A program made the position numbers and the translations under genes. A stretch of DNA of 64,000 nt from Nocardia uniformis NBRC 13702 (GTDB lineage: Bacteria > Actinomycetota > Actinomycetes > Mycobacteriales > Mycobacteriaceae): assembly GCF_001613345.1 (NCBI RefSeq), contig NZ_BDCE01000059.1, forward strand, positions 1-64,000, given 5' to 3'. The notes beneath the pieces were generated by a model that ran no database searches, was not told the origin of the DNA, and saw only the letters and a program-made list of their open reading frames with translations. Of the stretch, positions 24,762 to 35,120 are shown one piece after another (the stretch's first letter is position 1; each line of letters opens with the position of its first letter).

Positions 24762-25168
24762 GCAGTAGCTCCGCTCTGGGGTGTTCGACGGCTACCCGCG
24801 GCGCAGTCGAAATTCGGATCGTTTCACACCTTATTTCCCGAAATCGGGCCTGTCACATCCTCCAGGTCATGAGAGGTGTGCCCAGTGGTGCAACGAATAG
24901 CTTGTCATCCGGCCTATCCGGACGCCAAGCCCCAGATTTCACCCGCAAGCGAACCGCACGACTGTTCAAAACAACGGCGTCCGCCCCGGAAAATCCGGAG
25001 CGGGCACCCTAACATCGCACCCGCCCCGAGCGCAGCAGAGTAATTTCAGCGCCTCCCGAGCACCGGGCCCGCGGGCATCGGACGGCCGCAAGCACACGAC
25101 GTCCCCACGACCTCCTCGCACGGCGACCACATCACCATGGACCGCTCCTCGATCCGGACACCGCCTCG
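24762..25168. other. Spacer without recognisable gene
   Basis: The stretch upstream of the repeat-rich protein gene contains its probable promoter in the first 150 bp. It is lower in GC around 24820-24960 than the flanking genes. I see no coding frame with convincing composition, no tRNA and no hairpin of note. Confidence 0.5.
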
Positions 25169-25473
25169 TCGCTCACAATGGGTGAGGCCCCTCCACCCGG
25201 TGCTTCGACCACCCCTTTTCCGCGCAGCACCGATCGTGAGCGACAACGGCTGTTCACCCGCCGCTGTGGCCAACCCTTTCCGCGCGGGTACCGATCATGA
25301 GCGACGACACCCCTCCGCCCGGTGCTGGCACCGACCCCTTCGCGTGCAGCACCGATCGTGAGCGACGACGACTGTTCACCCGCCGCTGTGGCCAACCCTT
25401 TCCGCGCGGGTACCGATCATGAGTGACGACGACTGTTCGCCTGGACCTGATGGCGGCCAACCCCTTCGGCATG
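25169..25473. repeat. Five-unit 61-bp tandem repeat array
   Basis: The motif CCGATCRTGAGCGACGAC recurs at 25230, 25291, 25352 and 25413, exactly 61 bp apart, and a degraded unit aligns at 25169. Units alternate between two types. One carries CTGTTCACCCGCCGCTGTGG, the other CCCTCCGCCCGGTGCT, giving the order B-A-B-A-A. The two A-B pairs are thus also a 122-bp repeat. Open frames through it give Arg/Ser-rich translations with no family resemblance, so it is treated as noncoding. Confidence 0.85.
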
Positions 25474-25524
25474 GTCCCCCGACATCAGACAGCGGGGCAC
25501 ACCGCTCCTCCCCTTTCCATGCCT

Positions 25525-25553
25525 GTGCCCCGCTGCCGCAGGCAGCGGGGCAC
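25525..25553. terminator. Strong hairpin just downstream of lepA
   Basis: GTGCCCCGCTGCC and GGCAGCGGGGCAC form a perfect 13-bp stem with a 3-nt loop, 27 bp past the lepA stop. No T-tract follows, as is common for actinobacterial terminators. Shares the GTGCCCCG arm with hairpins at 28182 and 28399. Confidence 0.75.
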
Positions 25554-25579
25554 GAGAAACCGCAGAGTCCGCCGAACCC

Positions 25580-27439
<1,860 letters not shown>

Positions 27440-27583
27440 GGCGAAACAGCGGCATGTCGCATGGAAGTCTACGGGGAGGCGATGACGCGGATCGCCCCCG
27501 CCGGGCACGTGTGCTGAACGCCGTTCAGCAGCAGGCGAATCCGCCCGGGTGAGAAGTGGGCCCGCCCCGGTTAAGGTGGCGGC

Positions 27584-28165
27584 ATGGCGGGCACTTGGAA
27601 CGCTCTCGGGAAACAGTTGGGCCTGATCGCTAAGGAACAGGGTTCCCAACTGGTCAGGCAGCAGGGGCCGAGGTTGATCGGGCGGGTACAGCAGTCGGCG
27701 ATGTGGACGCGCACGCTCAAGGCGATGGGCTCCGAGAAGAAGGGGCCGGGTGTCGCGGTGCGGCCCACGGCGTCGGCGGGTGTGCCGACGGGTGAGCGCT
27801 CGCGGCAGGTTGTGTACAGCCCGCAGTTGGACGGGCGTGCCGATCCAGGTGAGGTCGTGTGGACCTGGGTGCCCTACGAGGAAGACCCCAACAATGGCAA
27901 GGACCGGCCGGTCCTGGTCGTCGGCCGCGAGCGCGGAACGCTGCTCGGCCTGATGCTCTCCTCCAATGAGGAACGCGCCCACGACTCGAACTGGGTGGGT
28001 ATCGGCCCGGGCCCGTGGGATCACGCCGGTCGATCCAGCTGGGTTCGCCTCGACCGGGTCCTCGACGTCCCGGAGGCAGGCATCCGCCGCGAGGGCGCGA
28101 TCCTCGCCCGCAAAACCTTCGACCTGGTCGCACACCGCCTGGTCGCCGAATACCACTGGCACTGA
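27584..28165 (+). CDS. PemK/MazF-like protein, solitary
   Basis: A 193-residue protein. Residues 85-193 fit the PemK/MazF beta-barrel fold: DPGEVVWTWVPYEEDPNNGK, DRPVLVVGRE and the later SSWVRLDRVLDV match the strands and the RPVLVV core of the family. The N-terminal 80 residues are basic and helical and are not part of the toxin fold. No antitoxin gene is adjacent. M. tuberculosis Rv2405, next to lepA, appears to be the equivalent gene, so this is a conserved chromosomal locus rather than a mobile toxin-antitoxin pair. RNase activity is unproven. Confidence 0.72.
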   Translation: MAGTWNALGKQLGLIAKEQGSQLVRQQGPRLIGRVQQSAMWTRTLKAMGSEKKGPGVAVRPTASAGVPTGERSRQVVYSPQLDGRADPGEVVWTWVPYEEDPNNGKDRPVLVVGRERGTLLGLMLSSNEERAHDSNWVGIGPGPWDHAGRSSWVRLDRVLDVPEAGIRREGAILARKTFDLVAHRLVAEYHWH

Positions 28166-28181
28166 ACGAACTCTGCAAATC

Positions 28182-28213
28182 CCGTGCCCCGTTCCTGACG
28201 AAACGGGGCACGG
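28182..28213 (+). terminator. Strong hairpin downstream of the PemK-like gene
   Basis: CCGTGCCCCGTT and AACGGGGCACGG form a perfect 12-bp stem with an 8-nt loop, 17 bp after the stop codon. Second member of the GTGCCCCG-armed hairpin family. Confidence 0.75.
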
Positions 28214-28224
28214 CAGGGAGTTCG

Positions 28225-28350
28225 GGGGCCGCGCCACTCCCCTGACCCCAGCACGACGGAGGATCGGGGCCACGCCACCGCCCCTGGCCCACGCACGACG
28301 GAGAATCAGGACCACGCCACCGCCCCTGGCCGGAGCACGGCGGTGAATCA
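28225..28350. repeat. Three-unit 41/42-bp tandem repeat
   Basis: Units begin GGGGCCGCGCCACTCCCC (28225), GGGGCCACGCCACCGCCC (28266) and AGGACCACGCCACCGCCC (28308), each ending near CACGACGGAGAATC. It lies between the two GTGCCCCG hairpins in the spacer between convergent genes; no gene is seen there. Confidence 0.7.
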
Positions 28351-28398
28351 GGGGTGTCCGCTGGCGCGGGCGCGGCTCGCACAAACCTCTATTCACGA

Positions 28399-28431
28399 CC
28401 GTGCCCCGTTCCGGAACGGAACGGGGCACGG
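28399..28431. terminator. Strong hairpin downstream of the aquaporin gene
   Basis: CCGTGCCCCGTTCCG and CGGAACGGGGCACGG form a 15-bp perfect stem with loop GAA, 15 bp past the aquaporin stop. Same arm sequence as the hairpin at 28182; the two probably end convergent transcripts from either side. Confidence 0.78.
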
Positions 28432-28445
28432 GAACTACAAGAGTT

Positions 28446-29225
28446 TCAGCTCACCATGGTCCTGGAACGTCCGAAGATCAGGCTGTACATGAACGCGCCC
28501 AGTACGCCGCCGAGCAGCGGGAACACAATGAACACCCACAACTGGGCGGGCGCTCCATCCTGATAGAAGGCGACCGCGGTACTCCGCGCCGGATTCACCG
28601 AGGTGTTGTCGATCGGGATCGAGATCAGGTGGATCACCGCGAGGGTGATGCCGATGGACAGACCAGCCAACGGGATATCGGAGAGTTGGTCTGTGGAGGC
28701 CAGGACCACGAAGACCAGCAGCGCGGTCAGGATGATTTCAACCGTGATGGCCGCCGCCAGGCCGTAGCCGTTGAGTGTGATGCCCGCGATCTCGGTGGCG
28801 GACGGGCTGTGCTCACCCCAGCCGTTGGCGCCCAGACCATCCTTGGCTCGGTCGTAGACCGGCAGGTTCTGCGCGACGGCGTAGATCACCGCACCCGCGA
28901 TGAGACCGCCGACAATCTGTACCAGCATGTACGCCCCGGCCACACCGGCCGAGACTCGCCCGAGCAGATACTGTCCGATGGTGACGGCCGGATTCACATG
29001 GCAGCCGGAGATCGGTCCGATGGCGTAGACCAGGAACAACAGGGTGAAACCGAAGGCCAGCGCCACACCCAGCGCCCCCACCCGGCTACCAGCGATGACC
29101 GCGGTGCCGACACCACCGAGCACCAGCACGAATGTGCCGAAAGCCTCGGCGAAGAGCTTGCGCCCGAGCGATACGTCCTCGTACTCCGTTAGATCCTCGA
29201 CGACTTCCTGCGCTGTGGGAGACAT
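28446..29225 (-). CDS. MIP-family aquaporin
   Basis: A 259-residue channel with six membrane segments and both pore motifs: first NPA in GCHVNPAVT, second in TSVNPARS. The segment FAEAFGTFVLVLGGVG is the typical first helix. Short loops and length suggest an AqpZ-type water channel rather than a glycerol facilitator, but the selectivity residues were not modelled. The N-terminal 20 residues are acidic and hydrophilic. The gene stands alone between the repeat spacer and the transglutaminase gene. Confidence 0.9.
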   Translation of the reverse strand: MSPTAQEVVEDLTEYEDVSLGRKLFAEAFGTFVLVLGGVGTAVIAGSRVGALGVALAFGFTLLFLVYAIGPISGCHVNPAVTIGQYLLGRVSAGVAGAYMLVQIVGGLIAGAVIYAVAQNLPVYDRAKDGLGANGWGEHSPSATEIAGITLNGYGLAAAITVEIILTALLVFVVLASTDQLSDIPLAGLSIGITLAVIHLISIPIDNTSVNPARSTAVAFYQDGAPAQLWVFIVFPLLGGVLGAFMYSLIFGRSRTMVS

Positions 29226-29291
29226 CAGCCACCTTCCGGGATCGTCCCCGCTCTGAGCGCGGAGAACACCTGTGTCCTGCTGACTTACGCC

Positions 29292-30134
29292 TTACGCGAG
29301 GCGGGTGATCTCCACCACGACCTCGAGACCGGTCGAACCACTCCCGCTGAAGATACCTTTGAGGGGTGGCACATCCGCGTAATCACGGCCCACTCCGACT
29401 GACACGTGTTGCTCCGTGACGGGAATATCGTTGGTCGGGTCGTAGCCCCACCACTGCCCGGTCCAGGCCTCCACCCAGGCGTGCATCTGCCCCGCGACAG
29501 TGCGCCCCACCTCTGCCTCCGGATCCGGATGCAGATACCCGGAGACGTAACGACAGGGAATTCCCATGCCGCGCAACAGCAGCAGGCTCAGGTGCGCGTA
29601 GTCCTGGCACACCCCGCGACGTTCGGCGAAGGCCTCCGGTGCGGAAGTGTGCACATCGGTGGTTCCGGGCAGGTAGTTCATCTCCCGATGCACCCATTCG
29701 GCCGCGCGCACAACGGCTTTGGCGGGCGGCATCCCACGGGTGAGCTGCCGCGCCACCCCGGCGAGTCGGCGGTCACGCGGCACGTAGTCGGTAGCCGCGA
29801 GCAATTCGTCGAAGCGGTCGGTGACCGGCGTGTCGCGCAACTGCTCCCACGACAGTTCCTCGGCCGGACCGGCGAACGGCTCGGTCTCCACCACCGACGA
29901 GCCGGTGACCTCCAATTCGGTGTGCGGCGCGTTCAGATCGAAGGCCGTGACCGTGGTGCCCCAGTAGTCGACGTATCGGTAGGAGCGGGTGGACGGCACC
30001 GTCTCCACCCGATTGAGGATCACATTCTGCCGACTGTCGGCGCGCGGGGTGAGCCGGGCCTCGTTGAACGACCGGGAGACCGGTACCTGGTACGCATATC
30101 CGGTGGTGTGCACCACCCGCATCCGCCAACTCAT
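29292..30134 (-). CDS. Transglutaminase-like domain protein (Rv2409c type)
   Basis: A 280-residue protein. The N-terminal half (MSWRMRVVHTTGYAYQVPVS) is the beta-domain that precedes bacterial transglutaminase-like cores. The core has the catalytic Cys in RRGVCQDYAHL, His in GQMHAWVEAW and Asp in WWGYDPTNDI. It is cytoplasmic, with no signal peptide. ATG 30134 begins 3 nt before the end of the upstream alpha-E gene frame. It is the last gene of a three-gene cassette with alpha-E and circularly permuted ATP-grasp proteins. The substrate is unknown; a protease or peptide-bond-forming role has been proposed for such systems. Confidence 0.85.
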   Translation of the reverse strand: MSWRMRVVHTTGYAYQVPVSRSFNEARLTPRADSRQNVILNRVETVPSTRSYRYVDYWGTTVTAFDLNAPHTELEVTGSSVVETEPFAGPAEELSWEQLRDTPVTDRFDELLAATDYVPRDRRLAGVARQLTRGMPPAKAVVRAAEWVHREMNYLPGTTDVHTSAPEAFAERRGVCQDYAHLSLLLLRGMGIPCRYVSGYLHPDPEAEVGRTVAGQMHAWVEAWTGQWWGYDPTNDIPVTEQHVSVGVGRDYADVPPLKGIFSGSGSTGLEVVVEITRLA

Positions 30135-30136
30135 AC

Positions 30137-31105
30137 TCACACCGCTTCCTCGACCAGTCCATTGCGGTGCCCGTGCAGGCCCGTCCACGCCACCCACGAC
30201 TCGGCGTGGAAGTACTGCAGCGCCACGGCTTCTCCGACATCGCGGCAGGTCTCCTGCAACCACACCAGCCGATGCGGCAGGTCTTCCAGCAGCACGCCCG
30301 ACGGCAGGAACTCCAGTTCGCTGCGGGCGCGGCCGAGTAGTCGATGCGCCTCGTACCGTGCGGCGAAGCGGCTGCTGGGTCGCTGATCCAGTTCCTCCAA
30401 GCAGGTTTCGGCCACCCGCAGCGAATGGAAGACCGAACGCGGGAAAAGCCGGTCCAGCAGAATGAATTCCGCGATGAGGGTGGCGTCCTGTACACCACGG
30501 TGGGTGCGCAGGTACGGATCGTGTGCGCCCACCGATCGAAGTACCGTCACCCAGGCCGGTGAGGAAGTGCGGTCTCCGGCACGGGAAAGCAGCAGGCGCA
30601 CAGTCATATCCACGCGTTCGATGGAACGGCCCAAGAGTAGGAAGCGGTAGCCGTCGTCACGGCTGAGGGTGGAGTCCGATAAACCGGCGAACATGGCGGC
30701 ACGGTCGGTGATGTAGTGACAGAACTCGTGTGGGCCGAGGGCACGCGCTGCCCGTTCGGCGGCGGACAGCCCGTTGTAGGTGGCATTGAGGCACTCCCAC
30801 ATTTCAGTCGAAGTGACTTCCCTTGCACCACGGGCATTTTCGCGGGCCCGGGCAACGGAATCGACAATCGAACCGTCCCGATCGCGACTGAAGGCGACCA
30901 ATTCGGTCACCGACCACACGTCGAGTTCGTACTCTGGCGATTCTATTCCCAAGACCCGCAACAGAACTCGCGATGTTCGGTCCGGGTCGACCGTCGCATC
31001 CTCGAGGAGTTGATGGACCGCAACATCGAGAATGCGCGCGGTGTACTCCGCGCGCTCGACGTAACGGCCGATCCAGTACAGGGATTCGGCATTGCGCGCC
31101 AACAT
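30137..31105 (-). CDS. Alpha-E domain protein (DUF403, Rv2410c type)
   Basis: A 322-residue, almost entirely helical cytoplasmic protein beginning MLARNAESLYWIGRYVERAEYTARILD, the signature opening of the alpha-E family. Further matches are FLLLGRSIERVDMTVRLLLSR and VFHSLRVAETCLEEL. Function is unknown, but the family nearly always occurs beside a circularly permuted ATP-grasp protein and a transglutaminase-like protein, as here. It starts 15 bp after the ATP-grasp stop and runs directly into the transglutaminase gene. Confidence 0.88.
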   Translation of the reverse strand: MLARNAESLYWIGRYVERAEYTARILDVAVHQLLEDATVDPDRTSRVLLRVLGIESPEYELDVWSVTELVAFSRDRDGSIVDSVARARENARGAREVTSTEMWECLNATYNGLSAAERAARALGPHEFCHYITDRAAMFAGLSDSTLSRDDGYRFLLLGRSIERVDMTVRLLLSRAGDRTSSPAWVTVLRSVGAHDPYLRTHRGVQDATLIAEFILLDRLFPRSVFHSLRVAETCLEELDQRPSSRFAARYEAHRLLGRARSELEFLPSGVLLEDLPHRLVWLQETCRDVGEAVALQYFHAESWVAWTGLHGHRNGLVEEAV

Positions 31106-31120
31106 GGTTCCGAACCCACC

Positions 31121-32863
31121 TCACATATTCGGTAGCGGCCTGCCCGTATCGGGTTGCGGCCTGTGGGGACGGTGCGCGGCCCGCGGCGCTGGGGACGGGC
31201 GCATCCGCTGTGCTTGTTGTTGCTGCTGTTGTTGATTGCGGCCGTGGGCGTTATCGGGGGACTGGTCACGATCGCGGTCGATGCTCAGTTCGCCCACCAA
31301 TTCGGTGCCCGCCAGTTCGCGCTGCTCGACGGAGGTGCGCGGGGCCAGCACCCAGGTGTCCTTACTGCCGCCACCCTGGCTGGAATTCACCACCAGTGAA
31401 CCGTCAGGGAGCGCCACCCGGGTCAAACCGCCCGGCAGCACCCAGATGTCGTCGCCGTCATTGACCGCGAACGGGCGCAGATCCACATGCCGGGGCAGCA
31501 GTTGATTGCCGATCTTGGCGGGGACGGTGGACAACTGCACCACCGGTTGCGCGATCCAGCCGCGCGGATTGGCGCGGATCTTGCGCCGGGCCGACTCCAA
31601 TTCCTTCGCGGTCGCGTCGGGTCCGATGACTATGCCGTAACCACCGGACCCCTCAACGGGTTTCACCACCAGTTCGGCGATCCGGTCGAGTACATAGTCG
31701 CGTTCATCGGTCTCCCAGCAGCGGAAACTGTCCACATTGGGCAGTACCGGCTTCTCACCCAGGTAGTACTCGATGCAGGCGGGCACATAGGTGTAGATGA
31801 GCTTGTCGTCACCGACACCATTGCCGACGGCATTGGCCAGCACCACGGTTCCGGCGCGGGCGGCATTGAGAATGCCCGCGACCCCGAGCATGGAGTCGGG
31901 ACGGAACTGCATGGGATCGAGGAAGGTGTCGTCGATACGGCGGTAGATGACATCGACCTGCCGCTCCCCCGCCGTGGTGCGCATGTAGACGACATTGTCG
32001 CGACAGAACAGGTCGCGGCCCTCCACCAGTTCCACGCCCATCTGCCGGGCCAGCAGGGAGTGCTCGAAGTAGGCGGAATTGTGTACGCCGGGGGTGAGCA
32101 CCACCACGGTCGGGTCGGCCTCATTGGGCGCGGCCGCGGCGCACAGCGCCCGCATCAGGTGGGTCGGGTAGTCACCGACCGCGCGTACGCGGTGCGAGGC
32201 GAAGAGGTCCGGGAAGACGCACGCCATGGTGCGGCGGTTCTCCACCACGTAGGACACCCCGGACGGGGAGCGCAGATTGTCTTCCAGGACCCGGAATTCA
32301 CCGCGTTCATCGCGAATCAGATCGATTCCGGCGACGTGGATACGGACCCCATTGGGCGGCACCAGCCCGGCGGCCTCCCGGTGGAAGTGCTGACAGGAGG
32401 TGACAAGGCGTTTCGGGACCACCCGGTCGCGCAGGATCATCTGGTCGCCGTAGACATCGGCGAGGAATGCCTCCAGGGCCCGCACCCGCTGTTTGATCCC
32501 ACGTTCGAGTTTGGTCCATTCGGTGGCGGCGATCACCCGCGGCACCAGGTCGAGCGGGAACGGCCGCTCCTGCCCGGACAGCGAGAAGGTGATGCCCTGG
32601 TCGATAAAGGCGCGGGCCAGTGCCTCGGCGCGTCCGGCCAGGTCGGCAACGTCTATGGAGGCGAGCGCGGCGTGCACGCCGCGGTAGGGGGTGCGCACCC
32701 GGCCGCCCACATCGAACATTTCGTCGTAGGCCAGGTCGTAGCGGCCCGGCCGATAGTCGGCGAATACCCCCACCACGGCATTGTCGATCGCGGCACGGCC
32801 GATCGGGGGAGCGGCCGCGGCCGAACGTCCGGCTGCGGCGGGGGTCATGCCAAAATGGTCCAT
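31121..32863 (-). CDS. Circularly permuted ATP-grasp protein (Rv2411c type)
   Basis: About 580 residues from MDHFGMTP; start codons at 32908 and 32848 are also possible and none has a good ribosome-binding site. Family features are YDEMFDVGGRVRTPYRG, FSLSGQERPFPLDLVPR, DLIRDERGEFRVLEDNLRSPSG, VLTPGVHNSAYFEHSLLARQ, KPVEGSGGYGIVIGPDA and LRPFAVNDGDDIWVLPGGLTRVA. These enzymes are predicted to form amide bonds using ATP. The last 55 residues are a Gln/His/Pro/Arg-rich tail with a run of seven Gln, likely disordered. First gene of the cassette. Confidence 0.88.
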   Translation of the reverse strand: MDHFGMTPAAAGRSAAAAPPIGRAAIDNAVVGVFADYRPGRYDLAYDEMFDVGGRVRTPYRGVHAALASIDVADLAGRAEALARAFIDQGITFSLSGQERPFPLDLVPRVIAATEWTKLERGIKQRVRALEAFLADVYGDQMILRDRVVPKRLVTSCQHFHREAAGLVPPNGVRIHVAGIDLIRDERGEFRVLEDNLRSPSGVSYVVENRRTMACVFPDLFASHRVRAVGDYPTHLMRALCAAAAPNEADPTVVVLTPGVHNSAYFEHSLLARQMGVELVEGRDLFCRDNVVYMRTTAGERQVDVIYRRIDDTFLDPMQFRPDSMLGVAGILNAARAGTVVLANAVGNGVGDDKLIYTYVPACIEYYLGEKPVLPNVDSFRCWETDERDYVLDRIAELVVKPVEGSGGYGIVIGPDATAKELESARRKIRANPRGWIAQPVVQLSTVPAKIGNQLLPRHVDLRPFAVNDGDDIWVLPGGLTRVALPDGSLVVNSSQGGGSKDTWVLAPRTSVEQRELAGTELVGELSIDRDRDQSPDNAHGRNQQQQQQQAQRMRPSPAPRAAHRPHRPQPDTGRPLPNM

Positions 32864-33080
32864 CACGCGGGGGCAACACACAGGTCGACCCAGGTAAATT
32901 TCTTGCATCAGCCGTAAATGTGACTATCACGGAGCGATAGCCGAGTCCGGGCCGATTTCATTCCGCGGTGGCCCGCCTGGTAACCTCGTTCGTCGGTGCT
33001 GCGCTACACGATGTGGTGCGCGCCCGCAGACTTTCTATCCCGAGTAAAACCACCAAACGAAGGAACACGAGGAAACAGGC

Positions 33081-33344
33081 GTGGCCAACATCAAGTCCCA
33101 GATGAAGCGGATCCGTACCAACGAGGCGGCGCGTCAGCGCAACCAGTCGGTCAAGTCCGCGCTGCGCACCTCGATCCGCAAGTTCCGCGAGGCCGCTGCG
33201 GCCGGCGAGAAGGATCAGGCGCAGGAGCTGATGCGCACGGCGAGCAAGAGCCTCGACGTGGCTGCCTCGAAGGGCGTTATCCACGCCAACCAGGCCGCCA
33301 ACAAGAAGTCGGCGCTGTCGCTGGCTTTCAACAAGCTCGGCTGA
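33081..33344 (+). CDS. rpsT: 30S ribosomal protein S20
   Basis: An 87-residue basic helical protein (MANIKSQMKRIRTNEAARQR) of the 16S-binding S20 family, with the C-terminal KGVIHANQAANKKSALSLAFNKL hallmark. GTG start at 33081 with GAGG 8 nt upstream. The leader from about 32940 must contain its promoter and is divergent from the ATP-grasp gene. It stands alone, as in mycobacteria where rpsT adjoins holA. Confidence 0.97.
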   Translation: MANIKSQMKRIRTNEAARQRNQSVKSALRTSIRKFREAAAAGEKDQAQELMRTASKSLDVAASKGVIHANQAANKKSALSLAFNKLG

Positions 33345-33528
33345 TTCACCCCGGCGTTCCGCCGGACAAGCTTTACGCAGCCGCCGTGGCCACGATGACC
33401 ACGGCGGCCTTTGCTGTATCTGTGCCCCGGAACGGGTGTCCTGCGAGCAGGGAGTGTTCTCTCGGGGTTCGCACCGACGTGGCGGAATTGCGCCGGAATT
33501 TGTCGGTGGGGTCTGCGAGGGTGGCTGG

Positions 33529-34008
33529 GTGACGAGTGTGTCTGAGCCGTTCCAGATCCGAATTGATGTCCGGATCTCCGATATCGACCCGCAGTTGCAT
33601 GTCACCAGTGCCGCATATCAGCAGTTCGCTGATCATTCACGGTACGAATGTGTGCAGGCCGCCGGAGTTTCGGTGGATGAGCTGCTGCGGGACGGGTTGG
33701 GGCCGGTGAACCTCGAGGCGGTCATCAAGTACCACCGGGAGCTGCGAGTCGGTGACTATGTGACGGTCACCTGTGCGTGGGTGTGGGGGGCGGGCAAGAC
33801 GTATCGCGTGGAGAACACGCTACGTCGCGCCGATGGCGAGTTGGCGGCGACCTTGAGCTATGTGTGCGGACTGCTGGACTTGAAGCAGCGCAAGCTGATT
33901 GCGAATCCGGCCGCCGAATGGGCCGCGCGCGCTACGGATCCGACGGTACTCGGCTTGGAGTGTGCCCCGGAAGGGGTCTCAGTGGCTAGCCAGCCGCCCT
34001 GCGCGTAG
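33529..34008 (+). CDS. Hotdog-fold acyl-CoA thioesterase family protein
   Basis: A 159-residue single-domain hotdog protein. RISDIDPQLHVTSAAYQQFADHSRY corresponds to the YbgC/4HBT pattern in which D-x-N/H-HV-N-x-x-Y carries the catalytic Asp; here Asp is kept and the partner is DPQLHV. FGLPVNLEAV-like LGPVNLEAVIKYHRELRVGD and the later VWGAGKTYRVENTLRRADGELA complete the fold. The acyl substrate is unknown. GTG 33529 has GAGGGTGG upstream. The gene ends 6 bp before the third dispersed inverted repeat. Confidence 0.75.
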   Translation: MTSVSEPFQIRIDVRISDIDPQLHVTSAAYQQFADHSRYECVQAAGVSVDELLRDGLGPVNLEAVIKYHRELRVGDYVTVTCAWVWGAGKTYRVENTLRRADGELAATLSYVCGLLDLKQRKLIANPAAEWAARATDPTVLGLECAPEGVSVASQPPCA

Positions 34009-34014
34009 TGCCCT

Positions 34015-34106
34015 CGTCATTCCGGCGTGCTCGTGGCCGGAATCCACGCCGGAGAACACGCGCCGCACAGTGGGATCCATTCCGAGAAGCGCGCCGGGAT
34101 AACGGG
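34015..34106. repeat. Dispersed long-armed inverted repeat, copy 3
   Basis: Left arm CGTCATTCCGGCGTGCTCGT with GGCCGGAATCCACGCC; right arm TGGGATCCATTCCGAGAAG with CGCGCCGGGATAACGGG. The centre is longer (about 20 nt) and the right arm has diverged, so this copy is decayed. It occupies the space between the convergent ends of the thioesterase gene and holA. Confidence 0.8.
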
Positions 34107-34151
34107 ACGGTTCGATCACCAAATGTGCGGTACTTCCGATAACCGGCCTGG

Positions 34152-35120
34152 TCAGCCCTGTGCGCGTAGATCCAGAATGCGCGAGAGGGCGTGCTCCAGG
34201 GCGTAATTGGTATCGGCCGCCCCGCCCTTGACGTCGCCATTGAGGCCCGCGACAACCTGGAGGGCCTGGCCGATGGTGCCGGGGTTCCAGCCGCGGGCTT
34301 GTGCCTGGGCCTTCTTCACCTTCCAGGGGGGCATGCCGAGTTCGGGGGCGAGTTTGAACGGGTCGCCGCGGCCCGCGGAGCCGACACGGGCGATGGTGTG
34401 GACCGAATCGGCGAGGGCATCGGCGAGCAGGACGGCGGGGACGCCGCGATCGGTGGCCCAGCGCAGTGCCTCCATGGCGGCGGGGCGGTCGCCGGTGACC
34501 GCGAGTTCGGCGACATCGAAGCCGGAGACCTCGGCTTTGCCGGAGTAGTAGCGCCGCACCGCCGCGACATCGACCTTGCCGCCGGTATCGGCCACCAATT
34601 GCGAACAGGCGGCAGCCAATTCCCGCAGCTCCGAGCCGACCGCCTCGAGCATTGTCTGCACGACATCGGCGGGCGGTCGCACCCCGGCGGCCCGGAATTC
34701 ATTGCGGACGAACTCGGCCTTCTCATTGCTCTTGAGCTTGGCGCAATTGTGTACCTGCGCGCCCAGCTTCTGCAGCGCCGGTGCGAGGGCCTTGGCTCGA
34801 CCGCCTCCGGAGTGCACCACCATCAGCACCACCCCGTCGGGCAGTGCGGTAGCGGCCTCAGTAACCACCGCGACCGCATCCTTACCCGCCTCGGCGGCGG
34901 ACTCCAGAATGATCACGCGATCCTCGGCGAACAGCGACGGACTCAACATCTCCGCCAGCTCGGCGGTACTCGCATCACCGGCCCGCATTCGATCCACGGG
35001 CATGGAATCCGCATTATCGGAGACGGCGCGCGCCTGCGCCGTAATAGCGGCGATAGCCCGCTCGATCAACAGTTCTTCTTCACCGAGCACGAGATGCAGG
35101 GGCGCGGGGCGTTCGGTCAC
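34152..35120 (-). CDS. holA: DNA polymerase III delta subunit HolA
   Basis: The clamp-loader subunit that opens the beta sliding clamp (322 residues). The opening LHLVLGEEELLIERAIAAI, followed by a RecA-like N-domain, helical lid and C-terminal collar helices (MPPWKVKKAQAQARGW, YALEHALSRILDLRAQG), matches the family. The GTG start at 35120 is preferred over the 35159 frame start because it begins the conserved domain. It lies downstream of comEC on the same strand, separated by 597 bp, the usual actinobacterial order comEA-comEC-holA-rpsT. Confidence 0.92.
   Translation of the reverse strand: MTERPAPLHLVLGEEELLIERAIAAITAQARAVSDNADSMPVDRMRAGDASTAELAEMLSPSLFAEDRVIILESAAEAGKDAVAVVTEAATALPDGVVLMVVHSGGGRAKALAPALQKLGAQVHNCAKLKSNEKAEFVRNEFRAAGVRPPADVVQTMLEAVGSELRELAAACSQLVADTGGKVDVAAVRRYYSGKAEVSGFDVAELAVTGDRPAAMEALRWATDRGVPAVLLADALADSVHTIARVGSAGRGDPFKLAPELGMPPWKVKKAQAQARGWNPGTIGQALQVVAGLNGDVKGGAADTNYALEHALSRILDLRAQG

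Noticed and set aside
25046..25472. Overlapping minus-strand frames with repeated SLTIGAAR-type peptides
   Set aside because: They come from the 61-bp array; the period is not a multiple of three, so the repeat shifts frame each unit, which argues against a coding repeat.
25169..25473. CRISPR array
   Set aside because: The 61-bp units are contiguous with no unique spacers, and no cas gene is present.
27584..28165. Classic type II toxin-antitoxin module
   Set aside because: No antitoxin gene lies on either side; upstream is the divergent lepA, downstream a terminator and repeats.
27440..28429. N-terminal extension of LepA
   Set aside because: It overlaps the PemK-like gene antisense and is Arg/Pro-rich; LepA family length fits the ATG at 27439.
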